Assembly (NCBI GenBank): GCA_019648995.1
Contig: BLXT01000403.1
Location: 1,083,190 to 1,105,222, forward strand
DNA length: 22,033 nucleotides
Source of the DNA: Plakobranchus ocellatus
Taxonomy: Eukaryota; Mollusca; Gastropoda; Plakobranchidae
Direction of reading: 5' to 3'
The notes beneath the pieces were generated by a model. It did not search any database. It had not been told where the DNA came from and worked only from the letters and a program-made list of their open reading frames with translations. Positions within the stretch are counted from its first letter, which is position 1. Each line of letters begins with the position of its first letter. Of this stretch, positions 1 to 10,200 are shown piece by piece. Made by a program: the position numbers and the translations under genes.

Positions 1-18
1 GAGAGAGAGAGAGAGAGA
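1..18. repeat. (GA)9 at the left edge
   Basis: A pure GA dinucleotide run starts at base 1, so its true length is unknown. Confidence 0.95.
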
Positions 19-126
19 AGGGCACACTTTATCAGAAAAAGATTCTTATGTCATCAGCTCGTGACAGTATTTTGAGATCGTATAGGCTACGTATACGGGG
101 CGATATGATATTTCGATACTTTTTTA

Positions 127-372
127 TTGTTGTCTGCTTCAAAATTAAAAAAAAAAAAAGGAAGTGAAATGTTAAAATTTCTGCCCGCAAAAAAAAAGGA
201 ACGAACCAGGAGGCCAAAGTTCACATTGTCTCATGCACAGTCAGTCGGTCACAAGGGTAACTCACGTTCTGCTGCTGTGAATACATTAGTGACGTCTGAA
301 CCGAGACCTATCGCAACACATGAATGTGATGCTTTACAAGTTTTTAGTTCAGGGATTCTAAAAAAAGCGTAA
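127..372 (+). other. Weak open frame, unknown
   Basis: An 81-codon open stretch, lysine/arginine-rich at its start (AKKKERTRRPKF), with more even composition than the surrounding AT-rich DNA. The frame opens with a TTG codon, so there is no ATG at its beginning; the first ATG is at 169. The following sequence (373-750) breaks quickly into stops in all frames. I recognise no domain. It could be an exon of an unknown gene, a transposon remnant or chance. Confidence 0.2.
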
Positions 373-1126
373 ATGAGACTAAACTTTGTTAAAGAAGAAA
401 ATCTTATCTTTGAAATGTTATGAAAGTTTCAGCTGGTAATATTGACGCTAAAATAGCTTTTGAGGTGTTAGCAGAGCAGTGTGATGAAATTATTTTCCGA
501 TTTTAATCATACAAGGTTTTTATATAGGAAAGAAAAAATGCATTTCGTAAGGGAGAAATTAAAACATAGAAAGAGATACTCTTTGGATCTGTCTTGAAAA
601 ATGTAGACAATGACGAAGTGCTTAAAAAGAACAGAAAACACCCAAGACGACGGAAATATACGAAATGATTGTCAAGGCCAATTATAGTAAAGCAATGCAC
701 AAAAATAAAATAAATGAACTTTATGGTAAACTTTTTAAACATAAATCAAACACTTTATTACTTTATTAAAACGTATAACATAAATCGAACAAATCACTTT
801 TTAAAACAAACGTATATGCATAAATCAAGCAAATTAGGTTTTTTGTGCGATTTGTAAGTATCCAGTGTCATACTGAAGAGCGTTGACGACTGTGGCTCGA
901 AATAAATGATTATGTTGCTGAAAAAGTAAACAGAAGTGTGAAAAAAATGTAATAATAAAGTACAAATAGTTTTGCAGAAAAGTAACTGAAAAGACAAATC
1001 TTAGAATAATGATAAAAGAGTAGGACAAAAGTTATTTGACTGAGAAAAAACCCCACAACACATGCATTTCCTTGAGCAAAACGTTTGTATACTATTATTC
1101 TAGCAAATTCAATTTTAATTGAATAA
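373..1126. other. AT-rich stretch, no gene seen
   Basis: Short minus-strand open frames at 503-742, 794-997 and 910-1170 are Phe/Leu/Ile-rich readings of A-rich DNA with no recognisable domain. I see no RNA gene or repeat boundary. Confidence 0.6.
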
Positions 1127-1458
1127 TTTACAAAAACTACCAGTTTTGAAGCAGATGAAATTACAGTCATACAAGCAAATCAAAAGTTGATTCAACCTAT
1201 TCCTCTTAATGGAATACACAGAGTTTTACGAGAAGCCAGATTTGCACAAAAATCAACGGAATGGGCGGTAACAACTAATTTCGAATCTTTGATCATGAAA
1301 GAATGAGAACCGCTGTAAAGGTAATGTTTTGGTGGTTGGGAAGTGATCTAAAGAACGAGGCCAACACCAACAAAAACATTGCGTGTGCATTCTTCACTGA
1401 TACTGACAAGCAGACTACAGTAAGCTTCTGTCGGGTGAGTGTTGGTGTCTTTCAATAA
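1127..1458 (+). pseudogene. Two overlapping open frames with a possible single frameshift, unknown
   Basis: Frame A is open from 1127 to TGA at 1304-1306 (59 codons, balanced composition, containing PLNGIHRVLREARF). Frame B is open from 1279 to TAA at 1456-1458 with an ATG at 1303 and contains MFWWLGSDLKNEANTN. The frames overlap at ATGA, so one indel would join them into about 100 codons. A consensus donor CGG|GTGAGT lies at 1435. No family is recognised. It may be a decayed gene or mobile-element fragment, or less likely a real exon. Confidence 0.25.
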
Positions 1459-1629
1459 TTTCTGCAAAAACAATTAAATTCTATCTAGACGAAGGTCTGA
1501 CTCGAGAGAATGGAGAAGTTATATAAATCGAAATTCACAAGCTAGCCTAACAACTGCAAGGAGAAAAAGTGGAGCCTAGTTGAGTAATAGGTCAAAGTCC
1601 GAGCAAAGCCTAAACGCGGTCAGTAGCAG

Positions 1630-1930
1630 ACAAGAGGCACTTAGATTGCTATGCATATATACACTGAAGGTCTAAATCTAGCTCTAGGAGCATCAAATCT
1701 AGATCTAAAAAAGATCTGCAAAAACTAGATGTCTAGCTCGTGATAAGATTTCAGGTATTAGAAATTGTAAATGAGGCATAGATCTAGGTCTAGGTAGGCC
1801 TCATCTGTTATAGATTCTAGATTACACCTCGGCCTCGGATTCATTTCTTGAATGGCTTCTCGGCAAACTAAAATTTATTCTAGAGTATAGAATCTCTAGA
1901 TCTAGATCTCTGTGTCCAAAACTATATTCT
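1630..1930. repeat. TCTAGA/AGATCT-rich palindromic stretch
   Basis: About 300 bp densely filled with CTAG and AGATCT words, including the 12-nt self-complementary TCTAGATCTAGA at 1895-1906. An inverted repeat ATGAGGC/GCCTCAT lies at 1771-1777 and 1798-1804. The words are irregularly spaced, so this is a degenerate simple repeat or an old palindrome-rich element rather than a clean tandem array. Confidence 0.6.
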
Positions 1931-2283
1931 GTAGGTCATTTTTCTGAAACTGGAAACATTGCACTCAGATTAACATTACCACCTTTCACAAAATAAAGGA
2001 GATGGTCAAAACGTGCCAAAAATATATGCAGTAGTACTAGTATTTTAGTAATTAATAGTAGATCCAGTAGTAGTAGTACAGGGACTGACAACAGCTATTT
2101 TTGCCTTAGGCCTCTTACTAATCTTAGCCCATTTTATGTTCTTTTCTTGTTTTTTTTTTTCACGTTGATCTGCGTTGCAGGTCTCATTGAATGGTAGATA
2201 TATCATAAGAACTAGCTCTATAGTCTATTCATCAATCATAAAACATTTGCTTGAGCTTTGGATCACAGCCCAGAAAGTTCTTT

Positions 2284-2568
2284 TCAGTTCTTAAAGTTTT
2301 TAATAATTTGAGCAAATTTTACATCAGATGGAAGTGTGTTCTATAGATTAACACAAATGGAAAAATTATATTTTCTCATCTTAGTAGAAAATAGCAGAAC
2401 AAATAATTTTTTTTCTGAATTTCTCGGTTAAAGTTTGTTTTATGAAATATGTAAAAATTTTATTAGGTCCCTAATGTCAATATCCTCTATGTTATTAGTG
2501 ATTTTATAGATTCCAATCAGATCTGCCTCAGAGAATACAGATTTTTTAAAGGTATTAAGTCTTTTCTC

Positions 2569-2605
<37 letters not shown>

Positions 2606-2760
2606 ATCTTGGCACTCCTTTAATATCTTAGTGGCTCTCCTTTGAACATTTTCCGGTGCTACTGATTGATATTTCCATGTAGGATACCATACAATATGGC
2701 CTGAGAATGGCCAGTTACCAAAAATATCCTTTTGCGACAATTGAAATTCATTGCACTTGA
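2284..2760 (-). mobile_element. Decayed non-LTR retrotransposon, reverse-transcriptase C-terminal remnant
   Basis: On the minus strand the translation shows, in order and in shifting frames, the C-terminal landmarks of LINE (Jockey/CR1-like) ORF2 proteins. These are IVWYP (about 2695-2681), the strongly diagnostic ENVQRRATKIL (about 2653-2621), then after a (TA)n repeat YEKRL and ADLIGIYKITNNIEDID. NTLPSDV follows, where the usual WN-LP tryptophan codon is replaced by TAG (2341-2343), and then an FK-type end. Frameshifts and stops make it a pseudogene. The 5' part is missing: the reverse-transcriptase catalytic core is not visible. Clade is uncertain. Confidence 0.75.
2570..2599. repeat. (TA)15 microsatellite inside the LINE remnant
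   Basis: A pure TA dinucleotide run. It lies exactly between the VQRRATKIL and YEKRL blocks and changes the reading frame between them, so it arose or expanded after the element had lost function. Confidence 0.95.
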
Positions 2761-2769
2761 TTCAGCAAT

Positions 2770-2860
2770 TGAAAGACTATGAGATAGGTGATCTCTTGAT
2801 TTGAAATACTAGTGAAGGTCAGGGGCTCTATTCCTAGCCACAAAGCTTTTTTTTTGTTGT
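2770..2860 (+). mobile_element. tRNA-like SINE fragment
   Basis: The segment reads like a tRNA 3' half. An anticodon-arm-like CTTGATTTGAAAT is followed by a degenerate B box GGCTCTATTCC (consensus GGTTCRANNCC, two mismatches) and CTAGCCAC, and then a T-rich tail. A functional tRNA is unlikely because the anticodon and T stems do not pair cleanly. It abuts the LINE remnant. This is recognition by eye. Confidence 0.4.
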
Positions 2861-4000
2861 CATTTTTTTTACTGTTTTGGTCTTATTTTACATTAAAATT
2901 TAGGTCAATTGTTACTTTTAATTCAGATTAAATGTCAGTTACACTTTACAATCAATTTTGACCCTACTCTAATTTTTATAATAGATTTAGGATCCCTTCA
3001 TTTTATCATTGGATTTATTGTAGTATGATAGAGGCTTGTGTGCCAGAATTGAAATCTAGCCCATTTGTAGTTTTTCTGGTTGATATTTAAATGGATTCTT
3101 CACCCTTTATTTTTCACCAGATATTAGCTGTTCACTTTAATTACACTATACTCTATAGTTAAAGTTGTTGCCATATATATGTAAGATCACCCTATTTTAA
3201 CATTTTACATTTACACTTTAAAAACCAAATGTGCACCTTTCTTTCAAAACATCAGTAAAAATCTTTAAAATTAGGTATTTACATTTACTGGCAAAATACA
3301 AATTTTTGTTTCAAAGCTCATCTCTCCCTCCAACACACTCTCCCATATTAAACTTAGAAATGGCTTTTTGTGTCTTTGTTGTAGTGATAGTTGAAGTGAG
3401 TTTTTAGAAGTCTCGTCTCCAGACTGGAACGCTGTCAAATAGACAATGTAAATGTTTCAGCTGCTGAGAGATAAAGTTTGCCTTTGAAAAATACATTCCT
3501 GTAGAAACCCAAAGAAAAGATAACAATAAAAAACACTTCATTTTAATCAAGACCAACTTAACTTAAAAAGTTGATTAATAATTATTTTCCAAAAGTATTT
3601 ATGTAGAATCAAGTAATTTAACTACTAGAACATTTCTAAATTTATGATTTCCTCACAAAATCAATTTAATTGATGTAGCATATATATGAAACCTAACTAA
3701 TGAAAAAAAAAGAAGAGAAGAAAACCCTGTCCTAATGCAAAATTGAATTTGGTACTTAAGCCTTATTTAGAATCATTGAAATCTTTAAAAATCCATAGTG
3801 CAAGTATCTCAACAACTGGCGACTGATTTCTCTGTTTGCTTGACTTAGGTAGTATGATTTTTCTTTTTCCTTTTTTTTCTTTGGTAGATAAAATTCTCTT
3901 TTATTACAGACATACAAACGATAACTTCAAATTTTCTGCTCTAAATTTGAGTGACTTATACATTTTATATGATATTGAATTATATTTTACTTTTTGTTTT
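2861..4000. other. AT-rich upstream region of FAXDC2, nothing identified
   Basis: No coding exon, RNA gene or clear promoter element is visible. A non-coding first exon or promoter of FAXDC2 could lie here, but no CpG-rich stretch or convincing core promoter stands out. Confidence 0.5.
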
Positions 4001-4002
4001 AG

Positions 4003-4104
4003 ATACACCATTTTAATTTTTGTACACAAAACCTTGGGACTGGTGATTGGACATTTATTGACAACATTGTAATCACATCTGGCAGAAGTTAAATACACTG
4101 CAAG
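4003..4104 (+). other. FAXDC2: Probable 5' UTR part of FAXDC2 exon 1
   Basis: A long pyrimidine tract ending TTTTTGTTTTAG (AG at 4001-4002) lies about 100 nt before the start codon and would serve as a 3' splice site. If so, transcription starts further upstream in a non-coding first exon. The alternative is an unspliced 5' UTR starting near 4 kb. Transcript data would decide; this is inference. Confidence 0.4.
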
Positions 4105-4211
4105 ATGCCAATTGCTCGTCTAAGCCGATTTTTTGACTCAGTCAAGCAAACTCTGTTTGTAATTGGCACAGGGCTTGTTATATTTCTGGCTTTGAGAAAC
4201 ACCATAGTATG
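4105..4211 (+). CDS. FAXDC2: FAXDC2 coding exon 1 (initiator exon)
   Basis: It encodes residues 1-35 and two bases of W36. The protein starts MPIARLSRFFDSVKQ and enters a hydrophobic segment (about residues 16-32), likely the first membrane helix or signal anchor. The donor is G|GTAAGT at 4212, so the following intron is phase 2. An in-frame TAA at 4090-4092 fixes this ATG as the first possible start in the exon. Confidence 0.88.
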
Positions 4212-7200
4212 GTAAGTGCTTAAAGTTCATAATGTTGATTTATAAATATTGACAGTACTAAACACAAGTATGAAAAAAAAAAAAATGTCAAAATTGTTAG
4301 TATTTTGACATGTTCATCCTCTTCAAATTCTAATTGAAAACCTGCATTAAGAAAATTTATTCCTCATTTTGATTTATATTTATCATATTATTAAGATAAT
4401 GTTTGTCTTTTTTCCCACTTTCCACATCAAGAAATAAAGTTCTGAGAGCAACCTAAATAGATTTAATAAACTTTTTCTTCAATTAAAAAAGATGTCTTTT
4501 TTCCATTGTGTCACCCTAAAGAAATGACACAGTTATTAGGGTACTTTTTAAAAATTTATGTTTCTTCTCTGTATGTTTGTTTTTCCCCACAAATGAATTA
4601 ATTGTTCTATGTTATTGTTACATGTGAATAGTGGAACCATTAATTTGAAACCAGAGAGAAATCATTATTTGAAGGAAAAGTATAATTTCAGGATAATAAT
4701 TCTAGCCTGCTTACATGCAATTGTTGTTTTTCACAAAGAGATTTACAATAGTGTTACAACTCATGAGAGCTATAGCCATCTTTCATAAGTTCCAAAGAGA
4801 TATGGGATGGATTAAAAAAATGTGGTGATCAATAAGTTTAATTTTCAGAACTGTATTTATAAAAGGGGGATACTGGTTGTATGACCAAGTCACTTAAAAA
4901 AAAATTTTTTTTAAGCATTAAAAAAAAAAGAGAGATTAAAAAAAAAAAAGAAATTGAAATGTCTTTCAATGTCAGAATATTAAATAAGCTTTTATCTCAA
5001 CTTGGGATGTAATTAGCACAATGTTTAACTACAGTTATAGTCTGGTTTTAAAATTCTAATTGCCAGGGAGATAATCATTATAGTGAAGGATGTGCAAGTA
5101 CACCACACTCAAGGAGAACTAATAAACATTATATGAGAATCATTGCAAAGTAAATTTACTTTATAACTTATAATGTTAAAAAGACAAGAGAAAATTCATT
5201 GATGAATCTTGAGGCTGTTCAAATAAACCAATCTGTGATAGGGATAAATTATCCGATATCTTGACTTTACTGCTGGTATGTTTTTAATTCACCCAAATAT
5301 TTAACAAAAACCCCCCCACTTAGGCCAGGTGCCTAATTTCATTTTTTGAAATTTTGAAAGATAACATGAATTACTTTTTCAAATTAATAGGCACATGCAA
5401 CAGTTCTGGGGTGCCTCAGGCGATTTCTGGCAACGTCGGTGGGAAGAGATGTACAATATATTTAACCAAGATGATTTCCTTGTGTCTGTTGTAGGTGAGT
5501 TGAACTGTTGTGGGTTTAGCTAAAATTTAACAATTTAACAACTACAATAGCTATAACAGAAACAACAACAACAAAACTGAATGCAGAGGTAGATCAACTT
5601 GGGTTTTACATGATTCGTATTTTTTATGTTGTCACCACCAAGCCCCGAAAAAGGAAATATGAGTTATCAATTTGAAAGAGAAGAATGATGAAAAAATGTA
5701 TGAAACCAAAGGTTGTGGCCTAGTAGGACAAATTTGAAATTGAAATTTAAAGAAGGAAACCTAGATATTAGAGTAAAGGCATCAGGACTACCAGGAAATA
5801 AACTACATACTTTTTACTTTTGAATTCTCCCCACTTGTATGCATGCATAGATATCTTGGACCAAATATTAAGATCAGCATTTCTGGGATAAGTGTTAGAA
5901 AGTGTAAGATCTATGTAGTTACCTAATATGATAGTTATAATTAATTGAGGGTCTTTTTTCTTTCTTTAGCTAGACTCAAGATTTGGCCTAATCTACTGAT
6001 TTAGAGAACTAATTTTAGATCAAGTCTCATTAAGATCTATCACTATCTTTAAAGCCAAAATGAAATGCCATTCTTCCTTGAAAAGCCATTTTCCTTATAC
6101 AAAGAAAGCTGTAAATTTTTAATGCCACATACCATCTCAGCCTTTGACTCCAAAAGGTTTTGTGTGTTCCCTTCCTGTCAATGCCCAATTGGGACTGTTT
6201 TAAAAGAATAAATGTCTGATGTTTACCATGGCATAGAATTTTCCCTCTGAGTGCCACTTTAGTTAGGTGATCCAGCTCAGGGCAAAGCAGACCTGGCAGC
6301 CTCCATCCAGTCTCTCTCTTCTTTCTTTTCCCCCCCCAAGTAGACTAATCTCTGGTAAGCCACATTAACAATTATCTCAGGCTACCAACAGTTCAACATG
6401 CACAAACACGCTACTTCTTGTTTATGATATATTTTCTCTTATACATTCAGCAGTTCAGCTTTTAAGTGAAATTGTTTGGACAAGTCACTTTTCTTACTTA
6501 ATTTCTTAAAATAATACCATATATATGCTGTATGACAGTTTTCATTTTTTGGATTTTTTTTAAAAACTTGGCTATGTAAGACTACAAAATTATACAACAT
6601 GATAGTTTGTGGTGTGCCCTGCTCTGAAATGTTTCTCTAATTACTACAGTAAGACTTACAGTCACATTAGAGAAAAATAATCTAGAGTTCATTAAATAAA
6701 TGTTTTTTTCTAGCTGCATTCACTACTAATAAGAGGCAAGCAACAAAAAAAACCAAAATCAAATCTCAGTTATCTTATTTCTTCATGAACAGTCTTGTGC
6801 AGAGAAGCCATTGAGAAATGTATTATATCTTATACTGCTGATAGTTTGAAAAAATAAAATTTAGTTACAACGATTCAAAATCTGTGGTTGATATTTACCA
6901 CCTTGTCAAGCCCCTATCAAGGATTTTGAAAATGATTTAGCATTCTGTTTTACCTAGAACTGTTTCAGGTCATGTGGTATCAGAATTTGGAAAAGGATTG
7001 GGTTAACATTTTGTTGAATGAATTCTGCAAGAATAAGGTTAACATTTTGTTGAATGAATACTGTAAGAGTAAGATTAACATTTTGTTGAATGAATACTTT
7101 AAGAAAAAGCTTAATATTTTGTTGAATGAATTCTATAAGAGTAAGGTTAACATTTTGTTGAATGAATACTGTAAGAGTAAAAGCCATCTATTAATTATAA

Positions 7201-10200
7201 AGTGCAGATACAATTGGTGGTTTCTTAGGAGTTGCTTCACATTTTCAGAATTTTATGTTAAGCCTGGTAAAAAGACATCTATTTCCACACATATTTTCTC
7301 AATATTTACATAAAATTTTTTTTTTTATGTGGGTTTTGGTGCAGAGCTGCATGGCGCAATCAAGTCACAAAAGTGATAATTATTAACTGCCAAAAAATAC
7401 AACAGTTGCACTGCGCCTCTCCTACCCAGTCTGTGATCCAGCCGCAATAATTATGGATCTAACCCAACTTTCAATTAAAATATCCCCAATATTAGGCCAT
7501 ATTGCACTTGTCAATCAATTATCTATGATATTAAAACACTATAGGCAACAGGTGTGGGGTTTTATTTAAGAGTATTCAGGATTTAATGAAGAAAAAGATA
7601 TGGAGTGAAATTGTAGGGCTGAATAGAGCAAATTTCAGGAGATCATAAACTCAATCTGTCACGGGAAAAAAAAAAACTGTACAGTTTCTAGGACTTTTTT
7701 AATCCTATACAAATGATATCAGGCTCTTACCTTCTGGGAAGAGAAAAATTTTTAAAAATTATTTAAATAACAAAATTTGAAAAATGGGTAGCAGAAAAGC
7801 GCCAACTTTACATTTCGTGAGAGTATTTGAGTGGAGAAAATTAATGCACCAGAACATATAAGCAATTAAATTAGCTGCAGTATATACAGGGTAGCTATCT
7901 AAGGACACTTTGACTTCAGACAGCTATACAGAGCTACCAATCATGACTGGTGAATAATTATCACTAATTCATTACTAAAGTAAGGCCCAACTTTCTGAGG
8001 TACTGAAATGAAATATAAAGTGCTGAAATTTTGCCTATGGAAACCCCACAATTTGACTTCTACCAGTGTGACAAATGAGGATTTTTGCCTTTGAAATAGA
8101 TAAGACAAGTTCCTCCTTTTAAACATTTTGAAGAGAAAAAAAATTAAGAAGCAGTCCTGAATGTTGTTGACATGTAAACTTTTTGATGTCTTCATGCTTT
8201 GTGATCTTCTCAATTTTCTCTTGGACATCAGGCTGAAAAGAAGTAAAGTTTAGGAATTTTGTCAGGTGAACTCTGAGCACTCTATGCTAAGTTTATTAGA
8301 ATTTCGGAAAAAAAACCCCCAGCAAAAATAGGATAATAAAATGTTTTGATTGATGCACTTATGCATGTGTACTTAGCTCAATAATTGATCAATGAAGCTT
8401 TCAAAACTTAGGTAACTATTGTGTGGACTAATGATGACACAATTTGGTTAAGTCAAATAGAATTGATAAATACTGTTACCAAAGAGCAAAATGCTTCTGT
8501 TTATTGCTCAGTAACATTTATACAGAAATTTAACGAGTGGGTATTTTTTTTTTTTTTTTTTGAAACTATTTATATGTACACTTTGTACACTTTTTCTGAT
8601 GCAAATTGTGTGGGGTGAGGCTATTTTAAGTTGCTGATCCTAAAAATTGAGTTTAGCTCATTTTTGTGGTGTCACAAAATGGGCCTCTTGCTCCGGCAGT
8701 TTTGACACAAGAATGGTTATGATTTAGAGTTGTATTTTATTTTTCTCAACAAACCCAACCAATAATTTTGCTCTGTGGCTTTTTTCTCCTCATTCGATTG
8801 CAGGTTCTTTCGTCTTCACGACTGCTGTGTTTTGGGCGTGCAATATTTTCTTCATGCTGCTAGATATTACAGGAAAACCAGCTTTCCTTCTCAAGTATAA
8901 AATACAAGCAGACAAAAACACACCAGTAAGTGGATTTATAAATTAACGTGCATTTTACTGGGTTTTTTTTTTTATTCCAGATTTCTTATGAATGTGTTAA
9001 AATATAGTGAAATAAAAAAGGTTACTGCTTTCAACCTGAATCCTTTCAGTTCTAAATGAACCAAAAACAGCTTAAATTACTTCCTTGCTTTACAAATGCT
9101 TGTTTTACAATTTTCACTGCTTGTTGTTACAGTTTGTATTTCTCATTGTTTATATTATGATGTATTGATTCCTTATGTCTTTGTATACCAATAATTAATC
9201 AATCAATCAATCCTTATGTCTTTGTGATATTCCTGTGTACATTACAAAGAATTTCTGTTTCTTTCTACTGCAGCTGAACCCTTCAGACCTGGTGAAAGCT
9301 GCCAAGGTTGCTCTCTATAACCAGACAGTAGTTGGCCTCCCTATGTCTGTCTTTATATTTGCTGTGATGCGCTGGCGAGGATGCTCTTGTCGGCCTGAGG
9401 ACATGCCGACCTTTCCCTGGTCTGTGTTTGAAGTGACTGTGTTCACTCTAGTGGAAGAGATTGGGTTTTATTACTCCCACAGGTAAGAGTATTATGCTGC
9501 AAATATTTTTCTGTTCAAGCATTCTTCGTCAATAATTTTGAATCAGTGCCAGTGAGGTGCTCTAGCTTTTAAAAAAAAAAAAAAAAATGAACAAATATTT
9601 AACCCAGTTTCAATGAATATGGTGCAATGAATAATACTTTCATCAGCATGAAAGCCTGCCAAAGTTAATATGAGAAGACATTTCACACTTGAAAAAAAAA
9701 AAAATTCAGTATTTTTTCCAATTTTACTTGTGGTCACATTTCTGCCTTGTTTATGGCTAGAACTCAAATTTAAAAGTGAAAAAAATAGAAAACAAGCAAT
9801 GAAAATATGACAAAAATAATTTCATGTACTCCAGATTAAATTGTATTTTGTAGAAAATTAAGGTTGATTTATTGCCACTCTTAAATCATCATCTGCACTT
9901 GGTCTTTGTGTCACATCCTCAGTGAAGATTCTGCTAGCATTTTTTTCTCATTTGGCTCTGTTTGCTGTTCAGATAGTTTGACATTTTTTTCAGAAGAAAT
10001 GATAATTTGGTGCAATTTTCATAATTGAAAATTTGGCACAAATGCACTGGGGTTTTGTGGTTTAAGAAAGTCAAACCTATACATTTCATCAAATTCTAAC
10101 ATGCTAGTTATTAGAAATTGATGCTAAACATAATTATGTAAAACATTTTTAATTTATTCTAAATATTTCACTTTCTTTGTGATCCGCTCTCAGAATGTTT

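Noticed and set aside
3836..4072. 78-codon open frame just before FAXDC2
   Set aside because: Low-complexity Phe/Leu-rich reading that starts at a non-ATG codon and crosses the likely 5' UTR acceptor. It is out of frame with the FAXDC2 start.
6030..6257. 75-codon minus-strand open frame in intron 2
   Set aside because: No recognisable domain or splice context. It may be part of an old repeat but cannot be supported as a gene.
7003..7182. CRISPR-like array
   Set aside because: Repeats are directly adjacent without unique spacers and the DNA is animal genomic sequence; it is a minisatellite.
6972..7313. 113-codon open frame over the minisatellite
   Set aside because: The opening is explained by the stop-free 36-bp repeat, and the minus strand is equally open, so it is not evidence for a protein.
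8544..8561. T18 run (and similar A/T runs at 9571-9587, 11844-11861, 16320-16333) as retroposon tails
   Set aside because: No retroposed body or target-site duplications could be seen next to them; homopolymers are common throughout this DNA.
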